Assembly: GCA_938008165.1 (NCBI GenBank)
Contig: CALLLP010000032.1
Span: 1-43,422, forward strand
Direction of reading: 5' to 3'
Source of the DNA: an uncultured Neomegalonema sp.
Lineage (GTDB): Bacteria; Pseudomonadota; Alphaproteobacteria; Rhodobacterales; Rhodobacteraceae
DNA length: 43,422 nt
Shown: piece after piece, positions 26,756-35,476 of the stretch
How the letters are laid out: every line of letters begins with the position of its first letter
How positions within the stretch are numbered: the first letter of the stretch is position 1
Notes under the pieces: generated by a model
What the model saw: only the letters and a program-made list of their open reading frames with translations
What the model was told of the DNA's origin: nothing
Databases searched by the model: none
Position numbers and translations under genes: made by a program

Positions 26756-27849
26756 TGCTGCATCGGATCGAGACCTTTCATACCGAGGATGTGGGATTCG
26801 TGCGTGTCACGGATGCCGAGGGCGCGACGGGATGGGGGCAGGTATCGACCTATAACGCCGATATCACCTGCACCGTGCTGCATCGGCAGGTTGCCCCGTG
26901 GATGCTGAACCGCGATGTGACCGATCTGGATGACGCCCTCGATCTGGTGACGGAGCGCGAGCATAAATATCCCGGTTCGTATCTGCGCCGGGCGATGGCG
27001 GGTGTCGATACGGCGATCTGGGATCTGCGGGGGCGTCGAGCGGGGGTGCCGGTCACAAGCCTGCTGGGCGGATCACCGGGGCGCGTGCGGGCTTATGCCT
27101 CCTCGATGAAGCGTGACATCACCCCAAAGGACGAGGCCGCGCGCCTCACGCGGATTGCCGGGGAGCGCGGCTTCACCGCCTTCAAAATCCGCGCGGGGGC
27201 CGAGGTTGGGCGGGGGCAGGATGAATGGCCGGGGCGTACCGAAGCCATCATCCCGGCGATCCGTGCCGCGCTGCCCGATGCCGATCTGCTGATCGATGCC
27301 AATTCCTGCTACGGGCCAGAGCGCGCGATCGAGATAGGCCGAATCCTCGAAAGCGAGGGGTACTGCCATTTCGAGGAACCCTGCCCCTACTGGGAGCTGG
27401 AACAGACGAAGCGGGTCACCGATGCGCTCGACATCGATGTGACGGGCGGTGAACAGGATTGCGATCTGTCCATCTGGCGGCGGATGATCGACATGCGCGC
27501 GGTCGATATCGTGCAGCCGGATATCCTGTATCTCGGCGGCATCGCGCGCACCCTGCGCGTTTGCCGCATGGCGGCGGAGGCGGGGCTGCCGGTCACGCCC
27601 CATTGCGCGAATCTGTCGATGGTGACGCTGTTCACCATGCATCTGCTGCGCGCGATCCCGAATGCGGGCAAATATCTGGAATTCGCCATCGAGGGACCGG
27701 ATTACTATCCGTGGCAGGAGGATCTTTTCACCGTCTCGCCCTACGCCATCGAGGAGGGTCACGCCACGGTAAGCGAGGCCCCCGGCTGGGGCGTGGAGAT
27801 TGCGCCCGATTGGCTGGCGCGGGCTGTCTATGCAAGGAGTGACGCATGA
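26752..27849 (+). CDS. mandelate racemase/muconate lactonizing enzyme family protein
   Basis: A 365-residue enolase-superfamily enzyme that abstracts the alpha proton of a carboxylate, typically an acid-sugar dehydratase or racemase. The capping domain (residues 1-120) precedes the barrel. The KxR catalytic motif is FKIRAGAEVG (Lys145, Arg147). Metal ligands are Asp182 (LLIDANS), Glu208 (CHFEEP) and Glu234 (GGEQD). The His-Asp dyad is Asp256 (VQPDILYLGG) with His284 (VTPHCANLS), placing it in the mandelate racemase subgroup. It starts with ATGATG overlapping the GMC stop, and its stop overlaps the next start. Acid-sugar dehydration to a 2-keto-3-deoxy acid is the likeliest reaction; the substrate is unknown. 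Confidence 0.87.
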   Translation: MMLHRIETFHTEDVGFVRVTDAEGATGWGQVSTYNADITCTVLHRQVAPWMLNRDVTDLDDALDLVTEREHKYPGSYLRRAMAGVDTAIWDLRGRRAGVPVTSLLGGSPGRVRAYASSMKRDITPKDEAARLTRIAGERGFTAFKIRAGAEVGRGQDEWPGRTEAIIPAIRAALPDADLLIDANSCYGPERAIEIGRILESEGYCHFEEPCPYWELEQTKRVTDALDIDVTGGEQDCDLSIWRRMIDMRAVDIVQPDILYLGGIARTLRVCRMAAEAGLPVTPHCANLSMVTLFTMHLLRAIPNAGKYLEFAIEGPDYYPWQEDLFTVSPYAIEEGHATVSEAPGWGVEIAPDWLARAVYARSDA

Positions 27850-28769
27850 AAATCGCAGTGGTCGGAACCGGGGCGATGGGGTCGGTCTATGCGGCCCTGC
27901 TGGCCGATGCGGGAAACGAGGTCTGGGCCGTCGATACCTGGGGCGAGCATGTGGCGGCGATCAACGCCAATGGCCTGCGGGTCGAGGGGGCGAGTGGGGA
28001 TCGGACCATACGCCTGAATGCCGTTGCCGATGTGGCGCAGGCGGGGGCATGCGATCTTTATATCCTCGCCACCAAGGCGGATGGCGTGGGCGCGGCGGCG
28101 CGGGCGATTATGCCGCTGATGGCCGAGTCTTCGCTTGTTCTGACCATCCAGAACGGCCTCGGCGCGGGCGAGCGGATCGCCGAGCATATGCCGACCGACA
28201 ACGTGCTTCTTGGCGTGGCAGAGGGCTTTGGCGCATCGATGCGCGGCCCCGGCCATGCCCATCACAACGGCATGAAGCTGATCCGTATCGGCGAGATGGC
28301 AGGCGGTCGCATGGACCGCGCTCAAACCATCGCGCAGGTCTGGCGCGAGGCCGGTTTCGACGTGAAAGCCTATGACGATATCGAACAGCTCATCTGGGAA
28401 AAATACGTTTGCAACTGTACCTTTAGCGCGCCCTGTACCGCATTCGACTGCACCATAGGCGATGTGATGGCCGCGCCGGACCGCTGGGCTGTGGCGCTGG
28501 GCTGTGCGCGCGAGACCTATGCGATCGGGCGGGCCAAGGGGGTCGCGTTTTCCTTCGACGACCCGGTCGCCTATGTCACTGCTTTCGGCCAGCGTATGCC
28601 CGATGCCCGCCCTTCCATGCTGCTCGACCACCATGCCGGGCGGCGCTCGGAAATCGGAGCGCTGAACGGCATGGCCCCGGTGCTGGGGGCAGAATTGGGA
28701 GTGCCAACACCCTATAACGAAGCCTTATCCGCCGTTATCCGGGCACGCGAGGCGCAGTTTGTGGGGTAG
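27846..28769 (+). CDS. 2-dehydropantoate 2-reductase family (PanE/ApbA-like) NADPH reductase
   Basis: A 307-residue ketopantoate-reductase-fold protein that reduces a 2-oxo acid to the 2-hydroxy acid with NAD(P)H. The Rossmann start is MKIAVVGTGAMGSVYAALL. YILATKADG carries a conserved lysine (Lys77), QNGLGAGE is the cofactor-site block, WEKYVCNCTFS holds the catalytic lysine, and RRSEIGALNG holds the acidic partner. Its placement as the last gene of an overlapping operon after an enolase-superfamily enzyme suggests a catabolic paralogue acting on that pathway's 2-oxo product, not pantothenate synthesis; panB/panC are absent. It is convergent with the molybdoenzyme gene, 26 bases away. Confidence 0.85.
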   Translation: MKIAVVGTGAMGSVYAALLADAGNEVWAVDTWGEHVAAINANGLRVEGASGDRTIRLNAVADVAQAGACDLYILATKADGVGAAARAIMPLMAESSLVLTIQNGLGAGERIAEHMPTDNVLLGVAEGFGASMRGPGHAHHNGMKLIRIGEMAGGRMDRAQTIAQVWREAGFDVKAYDDIEQLIWEKYVCNCTFSAPCTAFDCTIGDVMAAPDRWAVALGCARETYAIGRAKGVAFSFDDPVAYVTAFGQRMPDARPSMLLDHHAGRRSEIGALNGMAPVLGAELGVPTPYNEALSAVIRAREAQFVG

Positions 28770-28795
28770 GGCGATGAATCCTGACCCCATGGCGA

Positions 28796-31036
28796 TCATA
28801 CGAATCCGATATGCCGGTTCATCGGCAACTCGCGTATCCGCGTGCCGGTCGCGGCAAAGATGGCATTGGCCAGCGCCGGGGCGGCGGGGGGCGTGCCGGG
28901 TTCGCCGATGCCCCGGATTTTTGTACCGTTCTCCAGAATCGTGACCGCGATCGGCGGGGATTGATGCAGGCGCAGGGCGTCGTAATCGTGGAAATTCGTC
29001 TGCTGGACCCGACCGCCCTCAAACGCGATCTCGCCCATGATCGCGGCGGAGAGACCAAAGATCATGCCGCCCTGTACCTGTGCTTCGATAATGCCGGGAT
29101 CGAGCGCGATTCCCACATCGACCGCCGCAAAGGCCCGGACCAGCCGGATGCCGTTTTCGGTCGCCGCAACCTCGATAACCTGAGCCGTGGGCACGCCAAA
29201 GGACAGGGTAAAGGCCACCCCGCGCCCATGCCCCTTCGGCAATGCGCCGCCCCAGTCCGAAGCATCGGCGACGGCGGCCAGCACTTTGCGGCTCGGCCCG
29301 TGATCGATCATCGCGAGGCGCATATCCAGCGGGTCGCGTCCGGCAGCATGGGCCAGCTCGTCCAGCGCGCTTTCGTGGAAAAACGAAGTGTAGGAAAACC
29401 CGACCGACCGCCATGAACTGACCGGCGCGAGGGCTGGACTGCGATAGCCGGTGATGCGGTAATCGGGGATGCGCCACGGCTGATCCCATGCGCCCTGCAC
29501 CAGCGCGATATCCGGTCCCGGCAGGCTGATGCCTAACCGTCCCATCTGCGATTCCATGACCGACGGCGCGGCGATATCCATATCGAAGGCGCGGGGCAGG
29601 CCATTCTCGACCGTTCCCCGGAACCGCGCCAGCGCCAGCGGGCGATAGGCATCATGGGTCATGTCTTCGGCGCGAGACCATGTCAGCTTGACCGGGCGCC
29701 CCCCGGTCGTGGCGGCGATCTCGACCGCCTGACGGATACAGTCCATCTCGGCCCGCCGCCCGAATCCGCCGCCCATCACCGGCGTATGGATCGTGATCGC
29801 CTCCGGGTCGAGACCGCAGACCTTTGCCGCCTCGTCGCGGGCGATGGTCGGCGCCTGATTGCCCGCCCAGATGTCGAGCTTGCCATCGCGCAGCCACGCA
29901 ACCGCATTCATCGGCTCCATGGTAGCATGGGCCAGATAGGGGACGCGGTATTCGGCCTCGATCCTGTCGCCGTCGCGGGACCAAGCCGCCTCCACATCGC
30001 CTTCGTCGCGAAAGCGGCTGTCGCGGTGGGCATCGGTCAGCGAGGCTTCGACGGCGGCCCAATGCGCCGACGTTTCGGCAGGATAGGGCGCATCGGCCCA
30101 TGTGATCTGCACCGCCTCCGCCGCTTTCATCGCGCGCCATGTATTATCGGCGATGACCGCGATTCCCCCATCGGCCATCCCGATAATATCGACCACGCCG
30201 CGCATCCCGCGCGCCTGCGCCGCGTCAAAGCCGATCATCGCGCCGCCAAGGCCGGGATTCATGCGGATGGTGGCGTAGAGCATCTTGGACAGGCGCATGT
30301 CGATGGCATAATCCGCCGTGCCGGTGCATTTGCCGACCATATCGACACGCGGAACGGAGTGGCCGAGCAATCGCCAGTCTTCGCGCGGTTTCAGAGGTGG
30401 ATCGTCCGGCAGATCGATTGTGCCCGCCGCCTGCGCCAGCGCGGTATAGGGCAAGGCGGTGCCATCCGGGGCGATGACAGTGCCGTCTTGGGTGGTCAGA
30501 TCGGCGGCGGCAAGGCCCCATTGCCGCGCGGCCGCTTCGACCAGTGCATAGCGGGCGGCGGCCCCGGCATGGCGCATCTTCTCATAGGCGTCGGGTATGG
30601 TGGAGGAGCCGCCGGTAATCTGCATTCCCATCAGCCGCGCGGGGACAGCCATGGCCCCCCGCAGGCCCTCGGCCATCCAGCCCTCATCGGTTGCGGCGAA
30701 GGGCACGCCTTCGGCCAGAATGGCAGCGTTGTAATAGGCGGTGCTGGCCGGGCCATGGTGCACGCTGACCGCATCGAGCGAGACGTCCAGCTCCTCGGCC
30801 ACCAGCGCGGCAAGGGTGGTCATCACCCCTTGCCCCATCTCGGCACGGGGGGCGATGATCGCGATGCCCTGTGCATCCGTGATCTCGATATAGGGTGTCA
30901 GGGCGGTGCCGGGACCATCCTTCAGCGGGTTTTCCAGCGGTCGGCGATAGGCCCATGTTCCGAAGGCCGCGCCCCCCGCAAGGGCAACCGATCCGATCAG
31001 CACACTGCGACGCGCAACCTGGCGAAGACGTCCCAT
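28796..31036 (-). CDS. molybdenum hydroxylase large subunit (IorB/aldehyde dehydrogenase type), Tat-exported
   Basis: A 746-residue large subunit of the xanthine oxidase superfamily, isoquinoline 1-oxidoreductase beta type, binding the molybdenum-pterin cofactor. The N-terminus LRQVARRSVLIGSVALAGG resembles a Tat signal/anchor, so the enzyme is probably periplasmic. Cofactor-region blocks include IIAPRAEMGQGVMTTLAALVAEEL, RVDMVGKCTGTADYAID, YLAHATMEPMNAVAW, VMGGGFGRRAEMDC, and the catalytic-glutamate motif IRGIGEPGTPPAAPALANAI. The start at 31036 lies one base after the IorA stop. A separate FAD subunit is absent, as usual for this type; electrons would go to a cytochrome or copper protein, none of which is next door. 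Substrate (aldehyde, N-heterocycle or nicotinate-like) is undetermined. Confidence 0.88.
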   Translation of the reverse strand: MGRLRQVARRSVLIGSVALAGGAAFGTWAYRRPLENPLKDGPGTALTPYIEITDAQGIAIIAPRAEMGQGVMTTLAALVAEELDVSLDAVSVHHGPASTAYYNAAILAEGVPFAATDEGWMAEGLRGAMAVPARLMGMQITGGSSTIPDAYEKMRHAGAAARYALVEAAARQWGLAAADLTTQDGTVIAPDGTALPYTALAQAAGTIDLPDDPPLKPREDWRLLGHSVPRVDMVGKCTGTADYAIDMRLSKMLYATIRMNPGLGGAMIGFDAAQARGMRGVVDIIGMADGGIAVIADNTWRAMKAAEAVQITWADAPYPAETSAHWAAVEASLTDAHRDSRFRDEGDVEAAWSRDGDRIEAEYRVPYLAHATMEPMNAVAWLRDGKLDIWAGNQAPTIARDEAAKVCGLDPEAITIHTPVMGGGFGRRAEMDCIRQAVEIAATTGGRPVKLTWSRAEDMTHDAYRPLALARFRGTVENGLPRAFDMDIAAPSVMESQMGRLGISLPGPDIALVQGAWDQPWRIPDYRITGYRSPALAPVSSWRSVGFSYTSFFHESALDELAHAAGRDPLDMRLAMIDHGPSRKVLAAVADASDWGGALPKGHGRGVAFTLSFGVPTAQVIEVAATENGIRLVRAFAAVDVGIALDPGIIEAQVQGGMIFGLSAAIMGEIAFEGGRVQQTNFHDYDALRLHQSPPIAVTILENGTKIRGIGEPGTPPAAPALANAIFAATGTRIRELPMNRHIGFV

Positions 31037-31037
31037 C

Positions 31038-31496
31038 TCAGCGCCCCCGCAAGGCGCTGGCCGCGCTTTTGACCGCCGCCCGGATGCGGGGATAGGTGCC
31101 GCAGCGGCACAGATTTCCCGCCATCGCCGTATCGATTTCGGCATCGGTCGGGTCGTCTATCTCGTTCAGCAGGGCGGCGGCGCTCATGATCTGGCCCGGC
31201 TGGCAATAGCCGCATTGGGCGACCTGATGCGCGATCCATGCGGCCTGTACCGCGTGAAGGGCTTCCGGTGTGCCCAGCCCGGCGATGGTGGTGACCGCGC
31301 CTTCGATTGCACCAACCGGCGTCACGCAGGCGCGAATCGGCATGCCATCCACATGCACCGTGCAGGCCCCGCACAGCCCCGCCCCGCATCCATATTTTGG
31401 CCCCGTGATGCCAAGTTCATCGCGCAGCGCCCAGAGCAGCGGCATGTCCGGCTCGACATCGAGGATATGGGTCTGGCCGTCCACGGTCAGGTTCAT
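31038..31496 (-). CDS. [2Fe-2S] small subunit of molybdenum hydroxylase (IorA type)
   Basis: A 152-residue iron-sulfur subunit with two [2Fe-2S] clusters. The plant-ferredoxin-like N-terminal site is [15 protein letters not shown] with Cys37, Cys42, Cys45 and a distal Cys57. The C-terminal all-helical site is [11 protein letters not shown] (Cys95, Cys98) plus [12 protein letters not shown] (Cys130, Cys132). It carries electrons from the molybdenum centre of the neighbouring IorB-type subunit. It has no signal of its own, so export would be as a complex on the partner's Tat signal. The ATG at 31496 has AAGGA eight bases upstream. The stop and the large-subunit start are one base apart. The AlkB gene ends 35 bases upstream in the same direction. 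Confidence 0.93.
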   Translation of the reverse strand: MNLTVDGQTHILDVEPDMPLLWALRDELGITGPKYGCGAGLCGACTVHVDGMPIRACVTPVGAIEGAVTTIAGLGTPEALHAVQAAWIAHQVAQCGYCQPGQIMSAAALLNEIDDPTDAEIDTAMAGNLCRCGTYPRIRAAVKSAASALRGR

Positions 31497-31531
31497 GCGG
31501 GTTTTCCTTGATCGGGCTTTGCGTCAGCTGC

Positions 31532-32170
31532 CTACGTATCGACTGGCGCGACCCGCCGCAATGTCAGGTTCAGCCGCCCGCCGCCCCTCAACAGCGCGCT
31601 TTCGCCAAACTTGATCCGGTCGATTCCATGAAAGGCGAGGCGCGATTCTCCCATCAACGCCATCGCATCGCCCGAATGCAGCCAGAACGAGCGGGTCGGG
31701 CTTTTCCGCTCGGTCCCGCCAATGCGGAAAAGCGCGGGATCGCCCAGCGAGATCGAGACGACCGGAAAGCTGAAATCCGCCTCGTCACGATCCTGATGCA
31801 GCCCCATGCGCGCGCCTTCGCGATACTGGTTTATGAGACAGCAATCGGGGTCGGCCCGCGTCTCAAACCCGCGCCACAGGCGCAGGGCCAGCGCCGGGAT
31901 CGGCGGAAAGGGCGCGCCGGTCTGCGGATGCGCCTCGATATAGCGATAGCCCTTGCGATCCGAAAACCAGCAAAAGCGCCCGGCGGCGGTGATCCGCACG
32001 GACATCGGCTTGCCCCATCCGGTCATCGGCGAGAAGGGCGGCGCGACCCGTGCGATCTCGCGCAGATCGGCCAAAAGCTGCGCCTGCTCCTCCGGTGTCA
32101 GGGCTGCGCGGCGCACCGGGAGTCCATGGACGGTATCGGAGGCGCGATCCGCCCCGTCATCGCCCGTCAC
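31532..32170 (-). CDS. alkB: AlkB-family Fe(II)/2OG dioxygenase
   Basis: A 212-residue member of the AlkB family, which oxidatively demethylates alkylated bases in DNA/RNA (1-methyladenine, 3-methylcytosine), releasing formaldehyde. Visible blocks: the nucleotide-recognition region PMSVRITAAGRFCWFSD, the family signature LINQYREGARMGLHQDRDE with His125 and Asp127 as metal ligands, VVSISLGDPALFRIGG, FHGIDRI with distal His181, and the arginine-rich GGRLNLTLRR. The start is GTG at 32170, overlapping the stop of the MBL-fold gene by four bases. No ada or other alkylation-repair gene is nearby. Confidence 0.92.
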   Translation of the reverse strand: MTGDDGADRASDTVHGLPVRRAALTPEEQAQLLADLREIARVAPPFSPMTGWGKPMSVRITAAGRFCWFSDRKGYRYIEAHPQTGAPFPPIPALALRLWRGFETRADPDCCLINQYREGARMGLHQDRDEADFSFPVVSISLGDPALFRIGGTERKSPTRSFWLHSGDAMALMGESRLAFHGIDRIKFGESALLRGGGRLNLTLRRVAPVDT

Positions 32171-32958
32171 AGCGATTTCGGCACAAAGATTGTTGGCAGG
32201 TCGGGAAGCGTTTTTTGTGACAGGGTCAGCTCGTCGCCCTTCATATACTCGACCTCAAAATCATCGCCCATCGCGGCAAGAAACTGCGTCAGGGTATAGC
32301 GTCCGAAAGCGTGCATCGGAAGAACGACCTGTGCTTTCAGGCGCTTGAGCATTGGGATGATATCGTCGATTCCCAGCGTGAAAGTGCCATCCACCGGCAC
32401 CATAATCACATCGAGCCGCCCCAGCAGGGCATAATGATCCTCTGTCGGCACATGGTGGATATGCCCCAGATGACCGACGCAGAGATCCCCGATCTCGAAG
32501 ATGAAAATCGAGTTGCCAAATGGCTCGACCCCGGCATATCCGCCGCGAATATCGGTCGGGACATTGCGGATCAGCGTTTCGCCGAGGCGCAGGAAATGCT
32601 TTCTCGGTTTCCCTTTTTCACCCCAGCCTTCGAGCACATGGTCGATATCGGGGTCGGGGAAGGCGGTCCAATGCGTCTCATGCGCGTGGTTCATCGTGAT
32701 GACATCGGGCGCACGGTCGAGCTTTGCGGCGAAATCGCCTGACCAATCGGTCGCGATCTGCAAGCCTTCCGCGTTTTCCAGAAGATAGGAGGAATGGGCG
32801 ATGAACCGGATCGCCACATCCTCCGCCCCCAGCGTTGCCGCCGCCCGGTGCATCAGGGACCGCTCGCCCCCTGCAAGTTGAAAACAGTCGCTGGCATGGG
32901 CGGCCCCGCCACCCACCAGACATGCGGCCAATCCCAGGCCCCCCAGAAACCTCCGCAT
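32167..32958 (-). CDS. exported metallo-beta-lactamase-fold protein
   Basis: A 263-residue protein with a signal peptide (about residues 1-22, RRFLGGLGLAACLVGGGAAHA). A UlaG/L-ascorbate-lactonase-like MBL fold follows: FIAHSSYLLEN, ITMNHAHETHW in place of the HxHxDH motif (here HAHETH), LCVGHLGHIHHVP with a further metal histidine, VPVDGTFTLG and VLPMHAFG. The altered metal motif means the catalytic state is uncertain. The start has GGGAGGG seven bases upstream, and the stop overlaps the AlkB start, giving a translationally coupled pair of very different compartments. A hydrolase of lactones or phosphoesters is possible; no substrate can be named. Confidence 0.8.
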   Translation of the reverse strand: MRRFLGGLGLAACLVGGGAAHASDCFQLAGGERSLMHRAAATLGAEDVAIRFIAHSSYLLENAEGLQIATDWSGDFAAKLDRAPDVITMNHAHETHWTAFPDPDIDHVLEGWGEKGKPRKHFLRLGETLIRNVPTDIRGGYAGVEPFGNSIFIFEIGDLCVGHLGHIHHVPTEDHYALLGRLDVIMVPVDGTFTLGIDDIIPMLKRLKAQVVLPMHAFGRYTLTQFLAAMGDDFEVEYMKGDELTLSQKTLPDLPTIFVPKSL

Positions 32959-33033
32959 CGTGTAACCCTCCCTTTATGGTTAATGAGAGGGTATCAGCCG
33001 TTCGGATGCGGGCAAGGGGCGATATGTCTCGTC

Positions 33034-33822
33034 TCAGGGTGTCGCGGCGAAGGCGGCGATTTCCTGTGCCAGCCGTGCCGGTTGCTCGACACAGGGGATA
33101 TGACCGCAAGCATCCAGCTCAATATAGCGGGCGCGGGGCAGGCGGGCGGCGAAATCCTGCATCAGCGCCGGGGGCGTCGAGCCGTCATCCGCCCCGCAAA
33201 TGCACAACGCCTCGATGTCCAAAGCTCCGCAATCGCCGGTGAAATCGGCATCGCGGATCGCCCGGCCCAGATCGCAATATCCCGCGACCGGCGTGCGCAG
33301 CAGCATCGCCCGCCAGAGCGCGAAGTCCGGGGCCGTCTCGCGGAATGCGCTGGTGAACCACCGCTCCAGCGTTGCGTCGAGAACTGCCTGCATCCCGTCC
33401 CGCTCGATCATCGCGATCCGGTCGTTCCAGATATCGTCTGTCCCGATCTTATGGGCGGTGTCGCAGAAGACGATCTTTGACAAGCGCTGGGGCGCGGCCT
33501 TGCCCACCGCCTGCGCGATCAGGCCGCCGACACTCAGGCCGATCAAGCTCGCTTGTCCGATCCCCACATGGTCCATCAGGGCGATGAGGTCATTTGCATG
33601 GGCCTCGATCGATTGCGCGCCCGCGTGGTCGCTCAGGCCGTGCCCGGCGGTATCGTAGCGCAGGATGCGAAATCCCGGTGGCAAATGCGCGATCATCGGG
33701 TCCCAGATGCGAAAATCCGTGCCCAGCGAGTTGGAAAAAACCAGCGCGGGGCCATCGCGTGGCCCCTCGTCGCGATAATGCAGGGCGCGGTTGCCAATCG
33801 TGAAAGCGGGCATCTCGTTCAT
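33034..33822 (-). CDS. pcaD: alpha/beta hydrolase, 3-oxoadipate enol-lactonase-like
   Basis: A 262-residue alpha/beta hydrolase resembling 3-oxoadipate enol-lactonase of the protocatechuate (beta-ketoadipate) pathway. Visible blocks: the HYRDEGPRDGPALVFSNSLGTD oxyanion region, LRYDTAGHGLSD, the nucleophile elbow LIGLSVGGLIAQ (Ser97), VFCDTAHKIGTDDIWNDRI typical of PcaD, CICGADDGSTPP with the acid, and ACGHIPCVEQP with the catalytic His. The ATG at 33822 overlaps the glucokinase stop (ATGA); an ATG three codons later is also possible. No other pca gene is in the window, so the lactonase role rests on similarity alone, and it could be another esterase. It is the last gene of the lpt-surA operon. 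Confidence 0.78.
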   Translation of the reverse strand: MNEMPAFTIGNRALHYRDEGPRDGPALVFSNSLGTDFRIWDPMIAHLPPGFRILRYDTAGHGLSDHAGAQSIEAHANDLIALMDHVGIGQASLIGLSVGGLIAQAVGKAAPQRLSKIVFCDTAHKIGTDDIWNDRIAMIERDGMQAVLDATLERWFTSAFRETAPDFALWRAMLLRTPVAGYCDLGRAIRDADFTGDCGALDIEALCICGADDGSTPPALMQDFAARLPRARYIELDACGHIPCVEQPARLAQEIAAFAATP

Positions 33823-34646
33823 CCTCTTGTTTGTCGGTCCACAGGGGCGTGGAGTAATCCCAATAATGCAGGCTGCGGATGGATGATCCGCGCGAGGGGC
33901 ACCATGGCCAGTCGGTCTGCCATCGGCCCCGGCATATCGAAAGCCGCATCGAAAGTCGGTCGATCGATCACCGTATCCCATGCTCCCATGACGCCGCCGC
34001 AAAAGGACACGCCGCCCCAAGCGCCCGTTGCCAGCACCAAATCGCGCGTTACCCGGCCCAAAAGCTGAGAAAACGCGATCCGCGCATCGCCGGTGTCGCC
34101 CTTCAGCCGGGCCAGTCCGGGGCCGGAGAGCACATCTTCGATGGTGCCGGGGGCATCGGGCAGACGCATATGGCCCGGCTCGGTCGCCAGCGGCACCCAC
34201 CCCCCCGACGCGGGAACGGCCACCGCTGCGCCAAAGCCCGTACCGACATTCACGGCGATCATCGGAGCGATGGCACCGGACTGCCCCGCGCGCAGGGGCG
34301 CAAGATCCCCATCGGTCAGGAAGGGCAAGGCACAGGCCACCGCTTCGAGGTCGTTGAGCACGGCCACGGGACAGTCAAGCCGCGCGCCGACCTCGGCGGG
34401 GTCGATGGTCCAGGGAACATTCGTCAGGCGCACGGCCCCGCCCGCCACAGGCCCCGCCGCCGCGATGGCGCAGGACCCGATATCGGCACGTATTGCGCCG
34501 CGATCTGCCAAAAAAGCCTCCAGCGCATCGTCGAACCGGGCAAATTCCGCGACCGGCAGGATCGTCGGGACCGGCAATCCGTCATTTGCCGCCAAAGCGA
34601 AGCGCGCATTCGTGCCCCCGATATCGGCCAGCAGACGCAGGCTCAT
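33819..34646 (-). CDS. glk: glucokinase (short form)
   Basis: A 275-residue ATP-dependent glucokinase: glucose to glucose 6-phosphate. Visible: the phosphate-1 loop [32 protein letters not shown] (sugar contact), the catalytic block [14 protein letters not shown] with its Asn-Asp, [11 protein letters not shown] (phosphate-2), EPGHMRLP, and a late adenosine-type segment [10 protein letters not shown]. It is noticeably shorter than typical bacterial Glk (about 320 residues), with the linker and C-terminal region reduced. The start at 34646 overlaps the rsmA stop, and the stop overlaps the lactonase start, so it is firmly embedded in the rsmA operon. Confidence 0.85.
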   Translation of the reverse strand: MSLRLLADIGGTNARFALAANDGLPVPTILPVAEFARFDDALEAFLADRGAIRADIGSCAIAAAGPVAGGAVRLTNVPWTIDPAEVGARLDCPVAVLNDLEAVACALPFLTDGDLAPLRAGQSGAIAPMIAVNVGTGFGAAVAVPASGGWVPLATEPGHMRLPDAPGTIEDVLSGPGLARLKGDTGDARIAFSQLLGRVTRDLVLATGAWGGVSFCGGVMGAWDTVIDRPTFDAAFDMPGPMADRLAMVPLARIIHPQPALLGLLHAPVDRQTRG

Positions 34647-35476
34647 GATCCCTCCAGCAGTCGGGCGAGGGCGAGAAACCCCTCGATATCGATGTCTTCG
34701 GCCCGTTTCGTCGGATCGATCTTTGCGCGGTCCAGCAGCCCCTCGCCCCCCAAGGGTGCGAGGCTGCGGCGCAGCATCTTTCGGCGTTGACCAAAGGCGG
34801 CGGCGGTCAGACGCTCCAGTGCTGCAAGGGGCACGTCGCCGGGGGCGGTGCGCGGCTCGATGCGGATAACGGCGCTCGTCACCTTGGGCGGGGGAACGAA
34901 GGCTTGCGGCGGAATATCGAACAGGATCATCCCTGCGGCCCGCCATCCGGCCAGAACCGACAGCCGCCCATAGGCTTTGGAGCCGGGGCGCGCGACGATC
35001 CGTTCGGCGACCTCGCGCTGAAACATCAGCGTCAGAGAGTGCCACCACGGGGGCCAATCGGCAGTCGTCAGCCAGCCGACCAGAAGTTCGGTGCCGATAT
35101 TATAGGGCAGATTGGCGATGATCTTGGGCGGGGTGTCGAAAAGCGGGCGCGGGTCAAGCGTCAGGGCATCGCCTTCGATGACCTCCAGCCGTCCCGGATA
35201 ATGTGCCGCAATCTCCGCCAGCGCAGGCAAGCACCGCGTATCGCGCTCGATGGCCACCACGCGCCGCGCCCCTGCGGCCAGCAGGGCGCGGGTCAGGCCA
35301 CCGGGACCGGGGCCGATCTCCAGCACGTCGCAATCGGTCAGATCCCCGGCGGCGCGGGCGATCTTGGCGGTCAGGTTCAGGTCGAACAAAAAGTTCTGGC
35401 CCAGCGCCTTTGTCGGGGCGAGGCCATGGGTTTTGACGATTTGGGCGAGGGGGGGCAGGCCATCGATGGCACTCAC
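34643..35476 (-). CDS. rsmA: 16S rRNA (adenine1518-N6/adenine1519-N6)-dimethyltransferase RsmA (KsgA)
   Basis: Dimethylates two adjacent adenines in the 3'-terminal hairpin of 16S rRNA during 30S maturation. The 277-residue protein has [17 protein letters not shown], the SAM loop [30 protein letters not shown], the catalytic motif [25 protein letters not shown], and [11 protein letters not shown]. The C-terminal rRNA-binding helical region is [12 protein letters not shown]. The start is GTG at 35476, overlapping the pdxA stop (GTGA). pdxA-rsmA linkage is common in proteobacteria. Confidence 0.97.
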   Translation of the reverse strand: MSAIDGLPPLAQIVKTHGLAPTKALGQNFLFDLNLTAKIARAAGDLTDCDVLEIGPGPGGLTRALLAAGARRVVAIERDTRCLPALAEIAAHYPGRLEVIEGDALTLDPRPLFDTPPKIIANLPYNIGTELLVGWLTTADWPPWWHSLTLMFQREVAERIVARPGSKAYGRLSVLAGWRAAGMILFDIPPQAFVPPPKVTSAVIRIEPRTAPGDVPLAALERLTAAAFGQRRKMLRRSLAPLGGEGLLDRAKIDPTKRAEDIDIEGFLALARLLEGS

